64,000 nucleotides of DNA from Salsipaludibacter sp963735045 (GTDB lineage Bacteria; Actinomycetota; Nitriliruptoria; Nitriliruptorales; Nitriliruptoraceae). The first letter of the stretch is position 1. Each line of letters begins with the position of its first letter. The notes under the pieces are model-generated. The model searched no databases and was not told the origin of the DNA. It was given only the letters and a program-made list of their open reading frames with translations. The stretch covers positions 62,001 through 126,000 of the forward strand of contig CAVTIZ010000003.1 in NCBI GenBank assembly GCA_963735045.1, given 5' to 3'. Positions 27,933 to 38,933 of the stretch are shown here, piece after piece. The translations under genes were made by a program, and so were the position numbers.

Positions 27933-28884
27933 CTACCTTGAACAGCGACTGCCCTTGGTGTCAGAGCAGCGACGTCGAAGGCCGAGCATCTGGTAGAGGC
28001 AGTTCGCGGCCCCGGGTGCCAACGGAGCGCGGCCCACGGCCTCGATTCGGCCCCGGAGCATCCGCCACTTCGGGAACCAGGAAGCGCCCTGACGTCCGGC
28101 CCGTGAACCAGGTCCGTCGGCGCTCGTGGGCGCGGCTGTCCCGCATGGACCGCGCGGGATCGTCGCGCTTCCCGAACGTCGTGGCAACCGCCTCCACGAA
28201 GCGACCGTTCAGCAGCAGATCCTCGAGCAGGATCGTGTCCGACGAGATGTAGGGCCCGATGGGGACAGTGCTCCACAGGGCCGAGTTCCACATCACCCCG
28301 TAGACCGGGATCCACCGGCCCTCGATCTCCGACGTCGACCACCGGCCGTGCTCGTCGCAATGCGGACCAGTCGTCGAAGGCCCACAGCCGCCGATCCAGG
28401 GCAGCGTCGTCGAGACCAAGGTCGGCCATCGATGCCGCGATGGGCTCCCCTTCATCATCGATCTTGTTCGACCAGGCGTAGGCCAGCGCATCGTCGGGTT
28501 CCGTCTCGAGCGCCGCGACGCACCCGGCGACGTCGTCGGGATCCCAGAGGTCGTCATCGTTGTGCCCACATCGACAGTCGTGTCTCGCACGCGCTCGGCG
28601 GCACGGTTGAAGGTGGCCGCCGCCCCGATGTTTCGCCCGTTGCAGTGGACCTCGACGGAGGGTCCCCAGCCGGCGCGGGCGTGACAGATCTCGAGGCTCC
28701 GATCGGTCGAGGCGTTGTCCCACACCGCCACCCGGAGTACGGCGTCGCGCTGCGCGGGCAGCGAGCCCAAGGCCTCGGCCAGGTAGGTCTCGCCGTTGTC
28801 GACCGGCAACCGCCGTGACTTCGGTCCTCCCGTGCGGTGACGGAACCCCATCGCCACCTCCCCCTGGATCGACGGAGTCGTCAT
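27933..28884 (-). pseudogene. Family 2 glycosyltransferase remnant, several frameshifts
   Basis: From ATG 28884 the first frame gives LPVDNGETYLAEALGSLPAQ and VWDNASTDRSLEI, the GT2 nucleotide-binding signatures. The next piece, in another frame, has the DxD-like HNDDDLWDPDDVAGCV and YAWSNKIDDEGEPIAASMAD. The first frame then resumes with VYGVMWNSALWSTVPIGPY. A third frame supplies a normal GT2 tail, PKWRMLRGRIEAVGRAPL. Three or more indels break it. Restored, it would have about 315 residues and resemble the product of 36413-37330. It probably added a sugar to the locus polysaccharide. Confidence 0.6.
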
Positions 28885-29289
28885 TCTCGCGGCCTGACTC
28901 CCCCGGTCAACGATGCTGATGAGCCTAAACGGGCCCGAGGGGGATATGGCCTGCCACGCGGTCCTGGATGTCCTGGAACGCACCCGACATCCGAGGTCAG
29001 CCGACGATACCGCTGCCGACTAAGGAACACATCGCGGCCTGTGTGCTCGATGCGAGGGCGCAGGACCACGTCGACGTTCCGTCTGCGGCAACGCAGGGCG
29101 AGGTTAGCGGAGCACCATGTCGAGACGACGCTCGTGATCCCCGCTTCGATGGCCGCCCTTTGCATGTTCGAGTACAGCGGCCACGTCGGAGCCGGCCGCC
29201 GGAATCGCGCGGTCAGCAGCCACGACGGCATCGGCATCCGCGACGACAGAATGCGGTCCCAGGCCCAGCGACAGCAGCCGCCCCAGTCA
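28885..29289. other. Region with no recognisable gene
   Basis: 405 bases between the GT2 remnant and the beta-helix remnant. Minus-strand translation contains MQRAAIEAGITSVVSTWCS and plus-strand translation HDGIGIRDD, but neither leads to a family I recognise. Given the indels on both sides, it may hold the start of the beta-helix gene or a broken minus-strand gene. Confidence 0.4.
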
Positions 29290-30115
29290 ATCGATGGCCG
29301 ATCCTCGACGGCGGTTCTCCGACGAGCTCGATGCGAGGTCGAGGGCCCTGGCCCGGACCCGAAACCACGGGACCCACCGACGAGTCCGCGCTCGCGGCCT
29401 CGTCGAGCGTGGAGACGACCGAGGACGCTCAAGTCGTCGAGGATCTGGAAGTAACGGGCACGATGGTCGCTCGCCCACGATGACGTGGCCCTCCGCGACG
29501 TCCGCGTCCTCGGTGCGGAGCGGTACGGCGTCCAGGTTCCAGCCGAACTGCACGAGGAGGGTCTACCAGCCTAGTGCTCGAGGATGTTGAGATCCGTGCG
29601 TATGTCCGGTGACCGCTCCGCCGGACTCGTGCGCTACGGCTCGTCGACTGCCCGACGAATCGACGGTCCGGATCCCAGGACGGCATCAAGATGGTCTCGG
29701 ACCAGGTCCTCGAGGACTCCTCGATCCACGACCTGTCGCAGCGCCCAGGTACCCACAATGACGGGATCCAGAGCGTTCAGCGGCTCATGATCGAGTGATC
29801 CGCAGGCAACACCGTCGTCAACGAGAACGGGCAGACGTCGGCGATGTTGCTGTTCGACCAACAACGAGCCGATGGATGAATGGATCGTCGCGAGCAACCG
29901 CCTCGCCGGCGGCGGGTACAGCCTCTACGTCCAGGACCAGGGCAACGGATCGGTGGTCCCGACGACATAACGGTCCACGACAACATCTGAGTCCGGGATC
30001 ATGGCAGCCCGGCCCGATCTCAGATGGGCTCGGTGGAGGGCCTGACGTGGACGAGAACTCGTACGACGACGGAGCTGTCCCCGCGCTCGAGGGACCTGAA
30101 CGTCCCCCCGCGTGA
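29290..30115 (+). pseudogene. Right-handed parallel beta-helix protein remnant
   Basis: Fragments in three frames read in order as a beta-helix protein: VEDLEVTGT, DVALRDVRVLGAERYGVQV, LEDVEIRAY, GIKMVSDQVLEDSSIHDLS, HNDGIQSV, then NTVVNENGQTSAMLLFDQQ and GGGYSLYVQDQGNGSVV, ending at TGA 30115. The short N/D/G-rich rungs are typical of pectate-lyase-like folds, which bind or cleave polysaccharide. A Pro/Glu-rich linker seems to precede them. No intact frame exceeds about 100 residues. It may once have been the C-terminal part of a longer secreted protein. Confidence 0.55.
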
Positions 30116-30318
30116 CCACAAGCTTATCCATTCCTGCGGCCACCCCGTTTGCCTGTCCGAACGGGCAGATTCTGAGCGTCCTCTGGCCGATATCGGTCCC
30201 TAGTCTTGAGACGACGAACCAATGTCGTCGTGTCGTTCGATGCTGGCGGATCCCTCCATGGTCAGCCCCATCATCGCACCGCCCTGTCCCGTCTTCCGCT
30301 AGCCTCGGCCTCATAGCC

Positions 30319-32312
30319 ATGCTCTCCTGGGTCGTGATCGCCCTCCCTGTTCAGGCACAGGTGACCGAGAACCTGTTGAGACACAGTCTGCAGTCTTCAT
30401 GGGTTCGATAGGTGGATACCGCAGGGCGACACGACGGTGCGGCACGTCGACGCGCCATAGGTGGACGATGCTGGTGGGCTGGAGATCACCGTGGATCGGT
30501 CGGGTCCATGGCCTGACGGGACCGGACAGCTCAGGACGGGCATCTCGCCGGGACGTCGCGCTGTGTCAGTGTCGTCCGGTGACGAGTTGACGGTGCAGTG
30601 CAGGTTCGGGCCCAGGTGATGGCCGCGTGGCCGGTGTAGATCCGGTGGTATCGCGGTTCACGGCGTCATCAGGATCGGACTTCGGGGAGCTCAGGCCAGT
30701 CAGCGGTGACGGGTGGACACAGTTGAAGTGTGCGGCCACGGCGCCATCCGGTGCCCCAGACCGCAGGGTTGCGGATCTTCTTGGACGACACCGACTGCGG
30801 TGACGTTTTCGTCCCGACGACGCGTGGTTGACTCGACGGGTCCACGTCCCGTGCCCGGAGCCCACGCCGGATCCCAGCCACGACCGGAGCCACCCGAGTC
30901 CGGAGCCCCCGCAGGGCCCCGAGCCACGACAGTAAGCCGACCTCGTTAACCACTGCAGGTGGCGACAACCTCTTCGGCGACAACCAGCAGACCTTCGGGG
31001 GCTCGAGGGATGGATCCCCAGGGCAACACGACGGTGCGCACATCGATGAGCCATAGATTGACGATGCGGATGGCCTGGAGATCACCGTGGATCGATCGGG
31101 TCCATGGCCTGACGGGACCGGACTGCTCGGACGGGGACAACGCCGGGGCGTCACCGTGTGGCGGTGTCCGCCGGGGATGAGCTCGCCGGCTCGGAGCAGG
31201 TACGGGCACATGGACGATGGCGCCCGGGGCCGCTGCGAGATTCGGTGGTATCGCGGCGAGGGAATCGTCGGTACAGCGTTCGGCCAGGTCAGCCCCGTCG
31301 ACGATGATGGCTCGACGTGGTTGAACTCTCGGCCACAGCACCGTCGGGTGCCCGGCCCGCAGGGTTGCGGATCTTCCTCGACGACGCCGACCAGGGTGAC
31401 ATGTTCGTCGCCGATGACGCATGAGCTGATCGACATTTCCAGCGTCACCGATGATGTGCTCCTCCGAGGATCCCGATCCGAGTCCAGAGCCCACCCCCGA
31501 GCCGGAACCTCCGCTAAACCGACGCCTGACCCCGAGCCGACCCCCGACCCGGAGCCAACTCCTGATCCGAAGCCAACCCCAGATCCGGAGCCGACCCCGG
31601 ACCCGGAGCCACCCCGGACCAGAGCCGAACCGAGAACCAGAGCAGAGCACCACCGCCGGAGCGGGTAACACCAGGCCCGACGACGCCGGTCCGACGACGG
31701 AGCTGCCGCGTTCCGCGTCCTCAGGCTCGATCACGACGGACCGTGACCACCGAGTTCATCAGAACTTAGACGTTTGAGAGGGCATCGTTGTCCAGCACGA
31801 TGACGTGACCATTCGCGACGTGCGCGTCCCGGGCACCGGGTCGGCCGCATCGAGGTCCCCTGCTCAAAACACGGCCAGGTGTCGGGTCTGCTCATCGAGG
31901 ACGTCGGGGTTGCCGGCGTTGCTAGGGGGCGCGATCCGGCCGGATTGCCCATTATGGACGTTGGACGGGGCAGAGCGTCGACATTCCCATGATTTATTCA
32001 ACAACATCAAGATGTTTGGCAGGTCAGCGCCTGCTGGATTTCCTCCCTCCACGACCCCGTTGGTGAACGGCAGCTCGAGCGGTAACAGCATACAGTCCAT
32101 CGGAACCACCCGCGGCTTCGTCGGTGCGCGGCAACCGATCCAGTGATCCCCGGACGCCGCGACCTCGGCCGTCCTTCCTGCAGTTCCTGCAACCGGCCCG
32201 GTCTCGGCTTCGACGATCAAGGAAGAACTCGTTCGAGGGGCCCCACGGATTCACCGTGTCGCTCTACGGAACGTGCAACATCACGGTGACGGGACAACGT
32301 CTTCGCACATAG
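30319..32312 (+). pseudogene. Secreted protein remnant: two repeats, Pro-Glu/Asp linker and beta-helix
   Basis: ATG 30319 opens a signal-peptide-like MLSWVVIALPVQAQVTENLL. Two copies of a module follow (ITVDRSGPWPDGTG, later PQGCGSSWTTPT), about 596 bases apart. A linker of PTPDPEPTPDPKP type lies near 31520-31630. After it, fragments such as DVTIRDVRV, VSGLLIEDVGVAGV and FEGPHGFTVSLYGTCNITV indicate a beta-helix domain. Frame changes occur every 50-150 bases. It is the same architecture style as the intact-in-parts surface protein at 38.9-42.7 kb. The end coordinate is approximate. Confidence 0.5.
30413..31450 (+). repeat. Diverged direct repeat, about 596-bp period
   Basis: ATCACCGTGGATCG followed by TCGGGTCCATGGCCTGACGG occurs near 30485 and again near 31081. 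Similarity continues on both sides (GGGTTGCGGATCTTC near 30765 and again near 31360). The copies encode the two extracellular modules of the broken secreted protein. They are clearly diverged, unlike the near-identical repeats at 39-40 kb. Confidence 0.65.
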
Positions 32313-32554
32313 CTTCATGTGGCCTTCGAGCAGTTGGTACGCGTCTCCGACGCTCAAAACGGCCACGCATCAGCAACACCTCGATGATCGGACGCCGCTG
32401 GACCTCGGTTGACTTCGGCAGATAGCACGTCGACCGCAGCAGCATTCCTCGGCTCGCCGACACTAGGTGCGTTCGTTCGTTCATCCACGCCATCGTCCGC
32501 CGCCCGTACCTGATCTATGGTGAAGACAGACCTTGGACACCGGAAAAAGGGTCG

Positions 32555-33769
32555 GTGCTGACGTTCGGCCTGTCGACGCTGGCCGCGTTCGCCGCGACGT
32601 TCTCGTTCGGCAGCCCGACACTGCTCGACAACAGCTCGTCCATGACGCAGGACATTCTGGAGAGCGCTCCCGCACTGTCAGCCTGCGCGTCACCAGACGG
32701 GGCATGTCGCTGTACCACACCTGCACCAACTGGAAGCACTGTGGCAGACCCAACTTCCAGCAGCGTCCCTACGAGGCCCGTACGACCCGAACGTTCGCGA
32801 CATGGCCAACGCCTCCGCCGTCTCAAACCTCTTCGGCGGGGTTGACGGTTTCAGCGACATCTACGGCTTCAGCGCTTGTGCGGGCAGGGTTCCAGTTCCC
32901 AGCAGTACCGCCCCTTGCCGGTCGCACGTAGCTGGTGCTACTGCCGCTGGTCTATGGTGCCGATTCCGCAGGCCCGACAGGTCGCCGCCACAGCACGCAC
33001 CATCGTCCTTGGAGCTGCCGAGTCATGGGCCCGGGACTCCGACAGTCACGAGCGGCTCCGTGACCTGTTGGGCGACGACTACGACCCGAGTCGCCATCGC
33101 CAATCTGTCGACGTCGCCTTCACCTTGCCGTCCGTGCAGCCGCATGCGGAGGTGCTTGGCGACGTGGCGGCTCTGCTTGCGGGACCAGAGCCCGTGGTCG
33201 GGGTCAACGTGTCGGGCCTGCTCACGACGCCGCGGGCTCCGGAGCAGTTCGGTCTGGCCGCCGAGGACCATGAGGACGTCCTGGCTGATCTAGTGCTCCG
33301 CCTGCTCGGATCAGGGTGCCGCGTCCTGCTGGTCCCGCACGTGCATGGCGTCGTCGGCGAGGTCGACAACCTGGCCTGTCAGCGACTCGCCGATCGCCTC
33401 GACGCGGGCCCCGCGGTCACCGTGCTGCCCGGCGGCCTCGATGCGGCCGAAACCAAGTGGGTCATCTCTCGTCTGGCATGGATGACCGGCGCGCGGATGC
33501 ATGCCACCATCGCCGCGTTGTCCTCGATAACCCCGGTGACCGGAATCGCCTACAGCGACAAGATGGCCGGGGTGTTCGTCAGCTGTGGGGTGGGCGATCA
33601 GGTGGCGGACGCCCGTGACCTTGGTCGTGGTGACCTCGTTGACGCCCTTTGGGCCGGGTTCGAGGCGCGCGACCGCACCCGTGCCCAGCTATCCGAGCAC
33701 GTCCCGGCGACCGTCGCCAACGCCGAGGAGATGTTCGACCACGTTGTCGGGCGACTGCAGGTCCGATGA
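32555..33769 (+). CDS. Polysaccharide pyruvyl transferase family protein (5' part frame-broken)
   Basis: Attaches pyruvate ketals to exopolysaccharide sugars. The last 270 residues are intact and show the family core: DVAFTLPSVQ, VVGVNVSGLL, VLLVPHVHG, and TGARMHATIAALSSITPVTG, the conserved RMH region. The N-terminal third is split. SNLFGGVDGFSDIYGF (about 32810-32870) is in a different frame from the downstream part, and earlier fragments such as SLRVTRRGMSLYH are in a third. The start coordinate is an estimate. It lies next to an F420-dehydrogenase-like gene, a pairing common in exopolysaccharide clusters. Confidence 0.7.
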
Positions 33770-33927
33770 TGGTCGCGGCCCGACGGGCAGCCACAACTGC
33801 ACCTCGCGCCCGCGACCTATCATCACCCCATGCCGGATGGCGGATCCCACGCCAGCTGCCGAGGGAGACATCCTGACCCCTTCACGTCCGCCGACCCCTT
33901 CCGCTCCACATCGACACCATCACAGAC

Positions 33928-35189
33928 GTGGCGGAGCGGCAACTTTGCACGGGCTGTGGTGCTTGTGCCTACGTGCAGCCGGACGACATCCGGATGGTGG
34001 ACGACGTCGACGCCGGCCGTCGCCCGCTCGTACGAGCCGAGGCGGCCGGACCGGGGCGCACCGATCCGGCCCTTGCCGTGTGTCCGGGTGTCGGCCTGTC
34101 CCACAACGACCTTCCCCCCGACTCGGATCCCGACCTAGCGACCGCTTGGGGGCCAGTTCTTGAGGTCTGGGAGGGCCACGCCGCCGATTCCGAGATCCGT
34201 TTCGCCGCATCGAGTGGTGGCGCGGCCACGGCACTGGCCCTGCATGGCCTCGTGGAGCACGACATGTACGGCGTCCTCCACATCGCGGCGCGCGAGGACG
34301 TCCCCTATCTGAACCGAACCGTGTTGAGCACGACCCGGGCCGAGTTGCTGGCGGCAACCGGGAGCCGGTACGCGCCGGCCAGCCCGTGCGATCGGCTCGA
34401 TCTCGTGCGCGACGGCCCTCGTCCCAGCGTCGTCATCGGTAAGCCCTGCGACATCGCGGCCCTGGCCCGGATCCGCACGGTCGACCCAGACCTGGACGAC
34501 AAGGTCGGGCTCACCGTGGCGATCTTCTGTGCAGGGACACCGACAACACGGGGCACGTTCGAGATGCTCGAGCGGATGGGCATCGACCCCGGCCAGGTGG
34601 ATCGCGTGCGCTACCGCGGTCGTGGGTGGCCAGGAGCCGCTCGCGCCGAGTCTGATCGTGGTGGCGAGACGAGGATCGGCGAGCTGACCTACGAAGAGTC
34701 CTGGGGGATATCCTCCAGCGCCATCGCCAGTGGCGCTGCTACGTGTGCGCGGACCACACGGGCGAGTTCGCCGACATCGCCGTGGGAGATCCGTGGTACC
34801 GAGAAGTCCATGACGACGAGCCGGGCCTAAGCCTGCTGGTCGTGCGCACCGAACGCGGGCGCCGATACTTGAGGGCGGCACGGGCGGCGGGCGCGATCAG
34901 CGCCCGGCAGGTCACTGGCTCACACCTCCCGGCGTCTCAGCCCGGTCTGCACAAGGTGCGCGGGGCGGTGTGGGGCAGGATCGCCATGTCCCGAATCTTG
35001 GGCATCCCGGCGCCTCGTTATCGGGGGCTGTCGACGTTCCCGGTGTGGTGGCGGTCCCTGCCCCTGGCGGAGAAGCTGAGATCCACGGTCGGCCTCGTGC
35101 GACGGGTTGGCCGGCGCGGCCTGCGACATCGACATCCGGTGGTCCCGTTGCGTCAGGCCGGCGACTCCGACGGCGAAGCGGGTGGCTGA
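33928..35189 (+). CDS. Coenzyme F420 hydrogenase/dehydrogenase beta-subunit family protein (frameshift near 34705)
   Basis: Iron-sulfur flavoprotein family often found beside polysaccharide pyruvyl transferases. From GTG 33928 it starts with the cluster motif LCTGCGACAY. RFAASSGGAATALALHG and VIGKPCDIAAL are typical. The frame breaks in a run of five Gs (34704-34708). Adding one G gives WGDILQRHRQWRCYVCADH and leads into the second frame, with the further Cys and GEFADIAVGDPWY, ending at 35189. The repaired product is about 420 residues. The break in a homopolymer suggests a possible base-call error. The start could be further upstream if another indel is present. Confidence 0.72.
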
Positions 35190-35215
35190 GACTCGGGCCG
35201 GGGCAGGTCCGGATC

Positions 35216-36416
35216 ATGACGGACGGTCACACGGGCCCGGCGGATATCCTCCGAGACCTGGCCCTGGCCGCGAGTCTCGCGGTCGTCCGGCGCCGCGGTC
35301 TCGAATACGGCAAGGCCCGTCGACGGCGAGCCCCGGCGCCAGCGTGTAGGACAACCGGACGCAATCCCCTCGAGACTGATGTGCGAATGCTTCAAGGCGT
35401 CAAGAACGTGGTTCCGCCCACGATCCGAGACCGTGCTCACCTCCTACGGATTCGTACACGGACCAGTCACCTCTGCGGTCCGAAGCGATGGGAGACAGAC
35501 CCCGAGAGCATGGTGGTGTCCTGCCTGGTCAAGAACGGCGGGTACTACGTCAAGGAGTTCGTCCGTCATTACCAAGCGATGGGTGCATCGCACATCGTCG
35601 TGCTGGACAACGGCTCGACCGATGACACGGTTGAACGCTTCGCCGTGCACGACGGTGTGACCGTCTACCGGTGCGAACTGCCGGTAGGCCGGTACCAGCA
35701 CCTGATGAAGCGGGCAGCGGCGACGCAGCTGGTGGGCCGCGGCTGGTGCCTCGACGTAGACATCGACGAGTTCTTCGACTATCCCTTCTCCGCAAGGATG
35801 CCCCTCAAGGACTTCATCCGGTACTTGGATGACTCTGGTTTCGACGCCGTTGTGACCCAGATGGTCGACATGTACTCGGCTGAACCGATCGGCTATCTCG
35901 CCGAGGCAGGGACCATCTTCCGCCCTAGCGACTACCCCTACTACGACCTGGCCGAGATCGCCCACGAGTCCTATCGAGACGCCGAGATCGTCCGGGCCAA
36001 GGCCTCCGCGAACCTTGTGGACGGTCCCGATCCTGGCATCAACTGGGGTGGTGTCCGCCATCGTCTCTTCCAGTTGCGCTGCTTGTTGACGAAGCATTCG
36101 ATGTTCCGTGTGGATCGAGACCTGCGGCTGTTCACCCACCCCCATTTCTGTGACGGGGCCAAGCTCGCCGACGTCAGTGGCATCCTGCGGCACTACAAGC
36201 TTGTCAGCAATTGCTACGAGACGTCGACGTTGAACCGGGGTGCGTTCGTCGCCACCCGCCAGGGCTATGCCGACCTCGTGGCGTTGATCGAGCGAGAGCC
36301 CGAACAGCGCATTTACGACGAGCGGCTCTCGCTCGAACTGGAGTCCGTCGACGAACTTCTCCGACACGGGCTGCTTGTGTCCTCCGCTGACTTCCGAGGA
36401 GCTGTTCCCGAATTGA
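35216..36416 (+). CDS. Glycosyltransferase family 2-like protein (GT-A, Glyco_tranf_2_4 type)
   Basis: The core matches the GT92/Glyco_tranf_2_4 group: MVVSCLVKNGGYYVKEFVRH, VVLDNGSTDDTVERF, and the metal-binding DxD in CLDVDIDEFFDYP. A His/Tyr-rich region (RLFTHPHFCDGAKL) follows. The start is uncertain: ATG 35216 adds a basic 80-residue leader, while ATG 35387 gives a more typical length. The 3' end is also uncertain. The frame runs into the next glycosyltransferase, and its own stop is probably TGA 36414-36416 reached through an indel. It would transfer a sugar during polysaccharide assembly. Confidence 0.7.
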
Positions 36417-37330
36417 CCCAAGATTCGCCTCCTGTCCTGTTCCGTGGGGCTCCCTGTCTACAACGGCGCGAACTACCTGGCTACCACCATCGACGCCATC
36501 CTGTCCCAGACGTTCAGGGACTTCGAGCTGATCGTGGTCGACAATGCTTCGACGGACCAGACCCGTGAGATTGCCGAGCGCTATGCACGGCAGGACTCCC
36601 GAGTGCAGTACCACCGCAACGAGTCGAACATCGGAGCGTCGAGGAACTACAACCGCGCCTTCGAGGCCTCGCGAGGGCGGTACTTCAAGTGGTCGGCACA
36701 CGACGATCATCGCCACCCCGAGATGTTTGCCCGTTGCGTCGAGGCCCTAGACGCCGCAGACGACGGAACGGTCATGGTGTACCCCTTGGGCGAAATGATC
36801 GATGAGTCCGGGTCGACCCTCATAAGCCCTTTAGACCGGATCAGTGATGGGCGATCACGTCCCCATCAACGCCTTGCCTCGGTGCTCGCCGGCCTCAACA
36901 TGTGTGACCCAATCTTTGGGGTATACCGGTCGGATGTTCTTCGGCGCACGGGGCTCCATCGGGTCCTGACTGCGGACCCGACTACGTCTTGTTGGGGCAC
37001 TTAGCCGAGCTGGGACGGATCGCGGAGATCGATGACGTACTGTTCGCTCTGCGCCGCCATGGGGGGAGATCAATGACGGCGAATAGGTCCCTGCGTGCAC
37101 GGACGAGCTGGTATGACCCGCGAGCAGCGTCTCGACTTTTGGTGCTGCCGGTCTGGGAGCAGATGGTTGTGGCAATGCTCAAGACCACATGGCGAGCCGA
37201 GATCGCGGCGGCGGACAAGGCAATGTGCCTGGTCACGATCCCGGTGGTGCACTATCGGCGTCGCTTGCGTGCCTTCGGCGGTCGCGTGAAGCAGCGGCTG
37301 CGCGTTCCACTTCGGCGCGTCGTCAGCTGA
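36413..37330 (+). CDS. Family 2 glycosyltransferase (frameshifts near 36438 and 36985)
   Basis: GLPVYNGANYLATTIDAILS and VVDNASTDQTREIAERY are classic GT2 N-terminal motifs, and FKWSAHDDHRHPEMF holds the DxD-like centre. The N-terminus is probably TTG or ATG-like at 36413 (TQDSPPVL), rejoined by removing one T near 36438. Near 36985 one base is missing. Restoring it gives TADPDYVLLGHLAELGRIAEI and the natural C-terminus RVPLRRVVS at 37330. The total is about 305 residues. Its last bases overlap the convergent flippase gene. It is homologous to the remnant at 27933-28884. Confidence 0.68.
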
Positions 37331-38933
37331 CGGGCGGGAGGTCCTCCGACGTCCGGTCATCTGGAGCAGTCCGGACTGGGCTGTGGTCTGCGGGGCCGGA
37401 CACGGCCACGTCGCCGATCAACCGAGAGCGGGCCACACGCTCGCGCAGGGGGGCAAGGCGACCCCACAGCAGGTTTCGTGCGCGACTGTCCAACCTGAGC
37501 AGAATGACGCCAGCGGTGATGGTCGCGGAGCCGCCGATGACGGCGAGGAGCGCCGAGTTCGACGAGGCGCCCGCCATTCCACGGGAGTACACGGCGGAGT
37601 CCGTCGCCAACCAGCCATGCGCCGATCGCAGACAGCAGTGATGGCCAGGACAGCGCCCAGGTGTCACGCAGACGGAGCCGTCCGTATCGGGAGAAGACGT
37701 GCAGGGTCACGGGGAGCAGCACGCCCACATAGACCGCGGCCCGTGACCATGCCAGCAAGTTGACCTGACGGGTCAGCTCAGCGCCTTGCAGCAGGATGCC
37801 GACCGCGATGAACGACCCTGCGCTGAAAGCGGCGAGAACCCAAGTGAGCACCGCCTGTCGATGAGGATGACCGAGGCCCTGCAGGACCGGCTGCACAAGC
37901 GAGGACAAGGCTTGGACGGCACCAACCACGCACAGCAGTTGGACAGCGGTGACCGCAGGCACCCACTGGTCACCAAGGAGTTGCATGAGGGGGTCGGCCA
38001 CAGCGGCAAGGATGCCGAACAACGGGACCGACGTGGCCACCGCCACGTGCACAAGCCGACGGAGCTCGTCGGTGAACTCAGCGCGGTCAGATTGGAAGCG
38101 TGAGAGGGCTGGCAGGGCCACGGACACCATCGACGGTCCGGCGAGGGAGAGGGCCAAGACCTGCGTCATCATGCGCTGGGCGAATCGGTAGAGCCCGATC
38201 GCCGCTGGGCCGAAGAACATCCCCACGAACAGGCCGTCAGCCTGGTTGTTGACGAACACGCCGATGCTGGTCAGGAACGAGCCAGTCGAGAACGACAGCA
38301 GATCCCGAAGGTGTGACGTGGAGAACCGAAAGCGGGGCCGCCAGTCGGTGACCGACCAGAGCAGCCCCAGTTTTGCCAGTGCCGTCCCGAGCTGCTGGAT
38401 GACCAGTGCCCAGACCCCGAGACCTAGGAACGCCGCCACGACCCCGAGGAGTCCACCGATGACCGATGCGATGGTGTTGCGCACGGCCAGGGGCCGGAAG
38501 CTCATGTCGCGTCGGAGGATCGCCTCTTGGACCAGGATCAGGCCCTGAGTGGGCAGCAGCGCCGACATCCAGATGATCACTGGTTGGAAGTCGTGGCGTC
38601 CCGTTCACGTCCGCCCACCACCCACTCAGTCCCAGGCTTGCGGCGGTCAGTACCAGGCTGAGGCCCGTGATTGTCCAGAATGCGGCATCGAGATGGTCTC
38701 GCATCCTCGAGATCCTCTCGCTGGACGAGAGCCGAAGACATCCCCTGCCGCTGGAGCATCTCGATGAACATCACATACACGAGGGCGAGGGCGACGAGGC
38801 CGAACTCGTCGGGGCCCAGCAGCGCCGCGACAACGAACGTGACCAGGGTGCTCAGTAGGCGAGCGCCGGCGTCCATTGCATAGGCCCACCCCATCGCCGA
38901 GGCGAGCCCTTCGCCGTCACGGCGAGCAGTCAC
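37323..38933 (-). CDS. Wzx-type polysaccharide flippase (three frameshifts)
   Basis: A MOP-superfamily membrane protein that would flip lipid-linked repeat units. The probable GTG start is 38933. Pieces in successive frames are MDAGARLLSTLVTFVVAALL, then FWTITGLSLVLTAASLGL, then the long central part (WMSALLPTQGLILVQEAILR, FSTGSFLTSIGVFVNNQAD) and the tail SNSALLAVIGGSATITAGVI to 37323. Breaks lie near 38705, 38580 and 37620. About 12-14 hydrophobic segments are recoverable. The start lies in frame with, and without a stop after, the upstream surface-protein gene. The stop overlaps the convergent GT2 stop at a shared palindrome. Confidence 0.7.

Noticed and set aside
30319..30420. TAGCCT at 30300 as promoter of the signal-peptide remnant
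   Set aside because: It lies only 14 bases from the ATG, closer than in other cases, and the surrounding sequence is unreliable.
24600..33000. Prophage or insertion sequence as cause of the disrupted region
   Set aside because: No transposase, integrase, terminal repeats or phage proteins can be read in any frame; fragments belong to secreted surface proteins and a glycosyltransferase.
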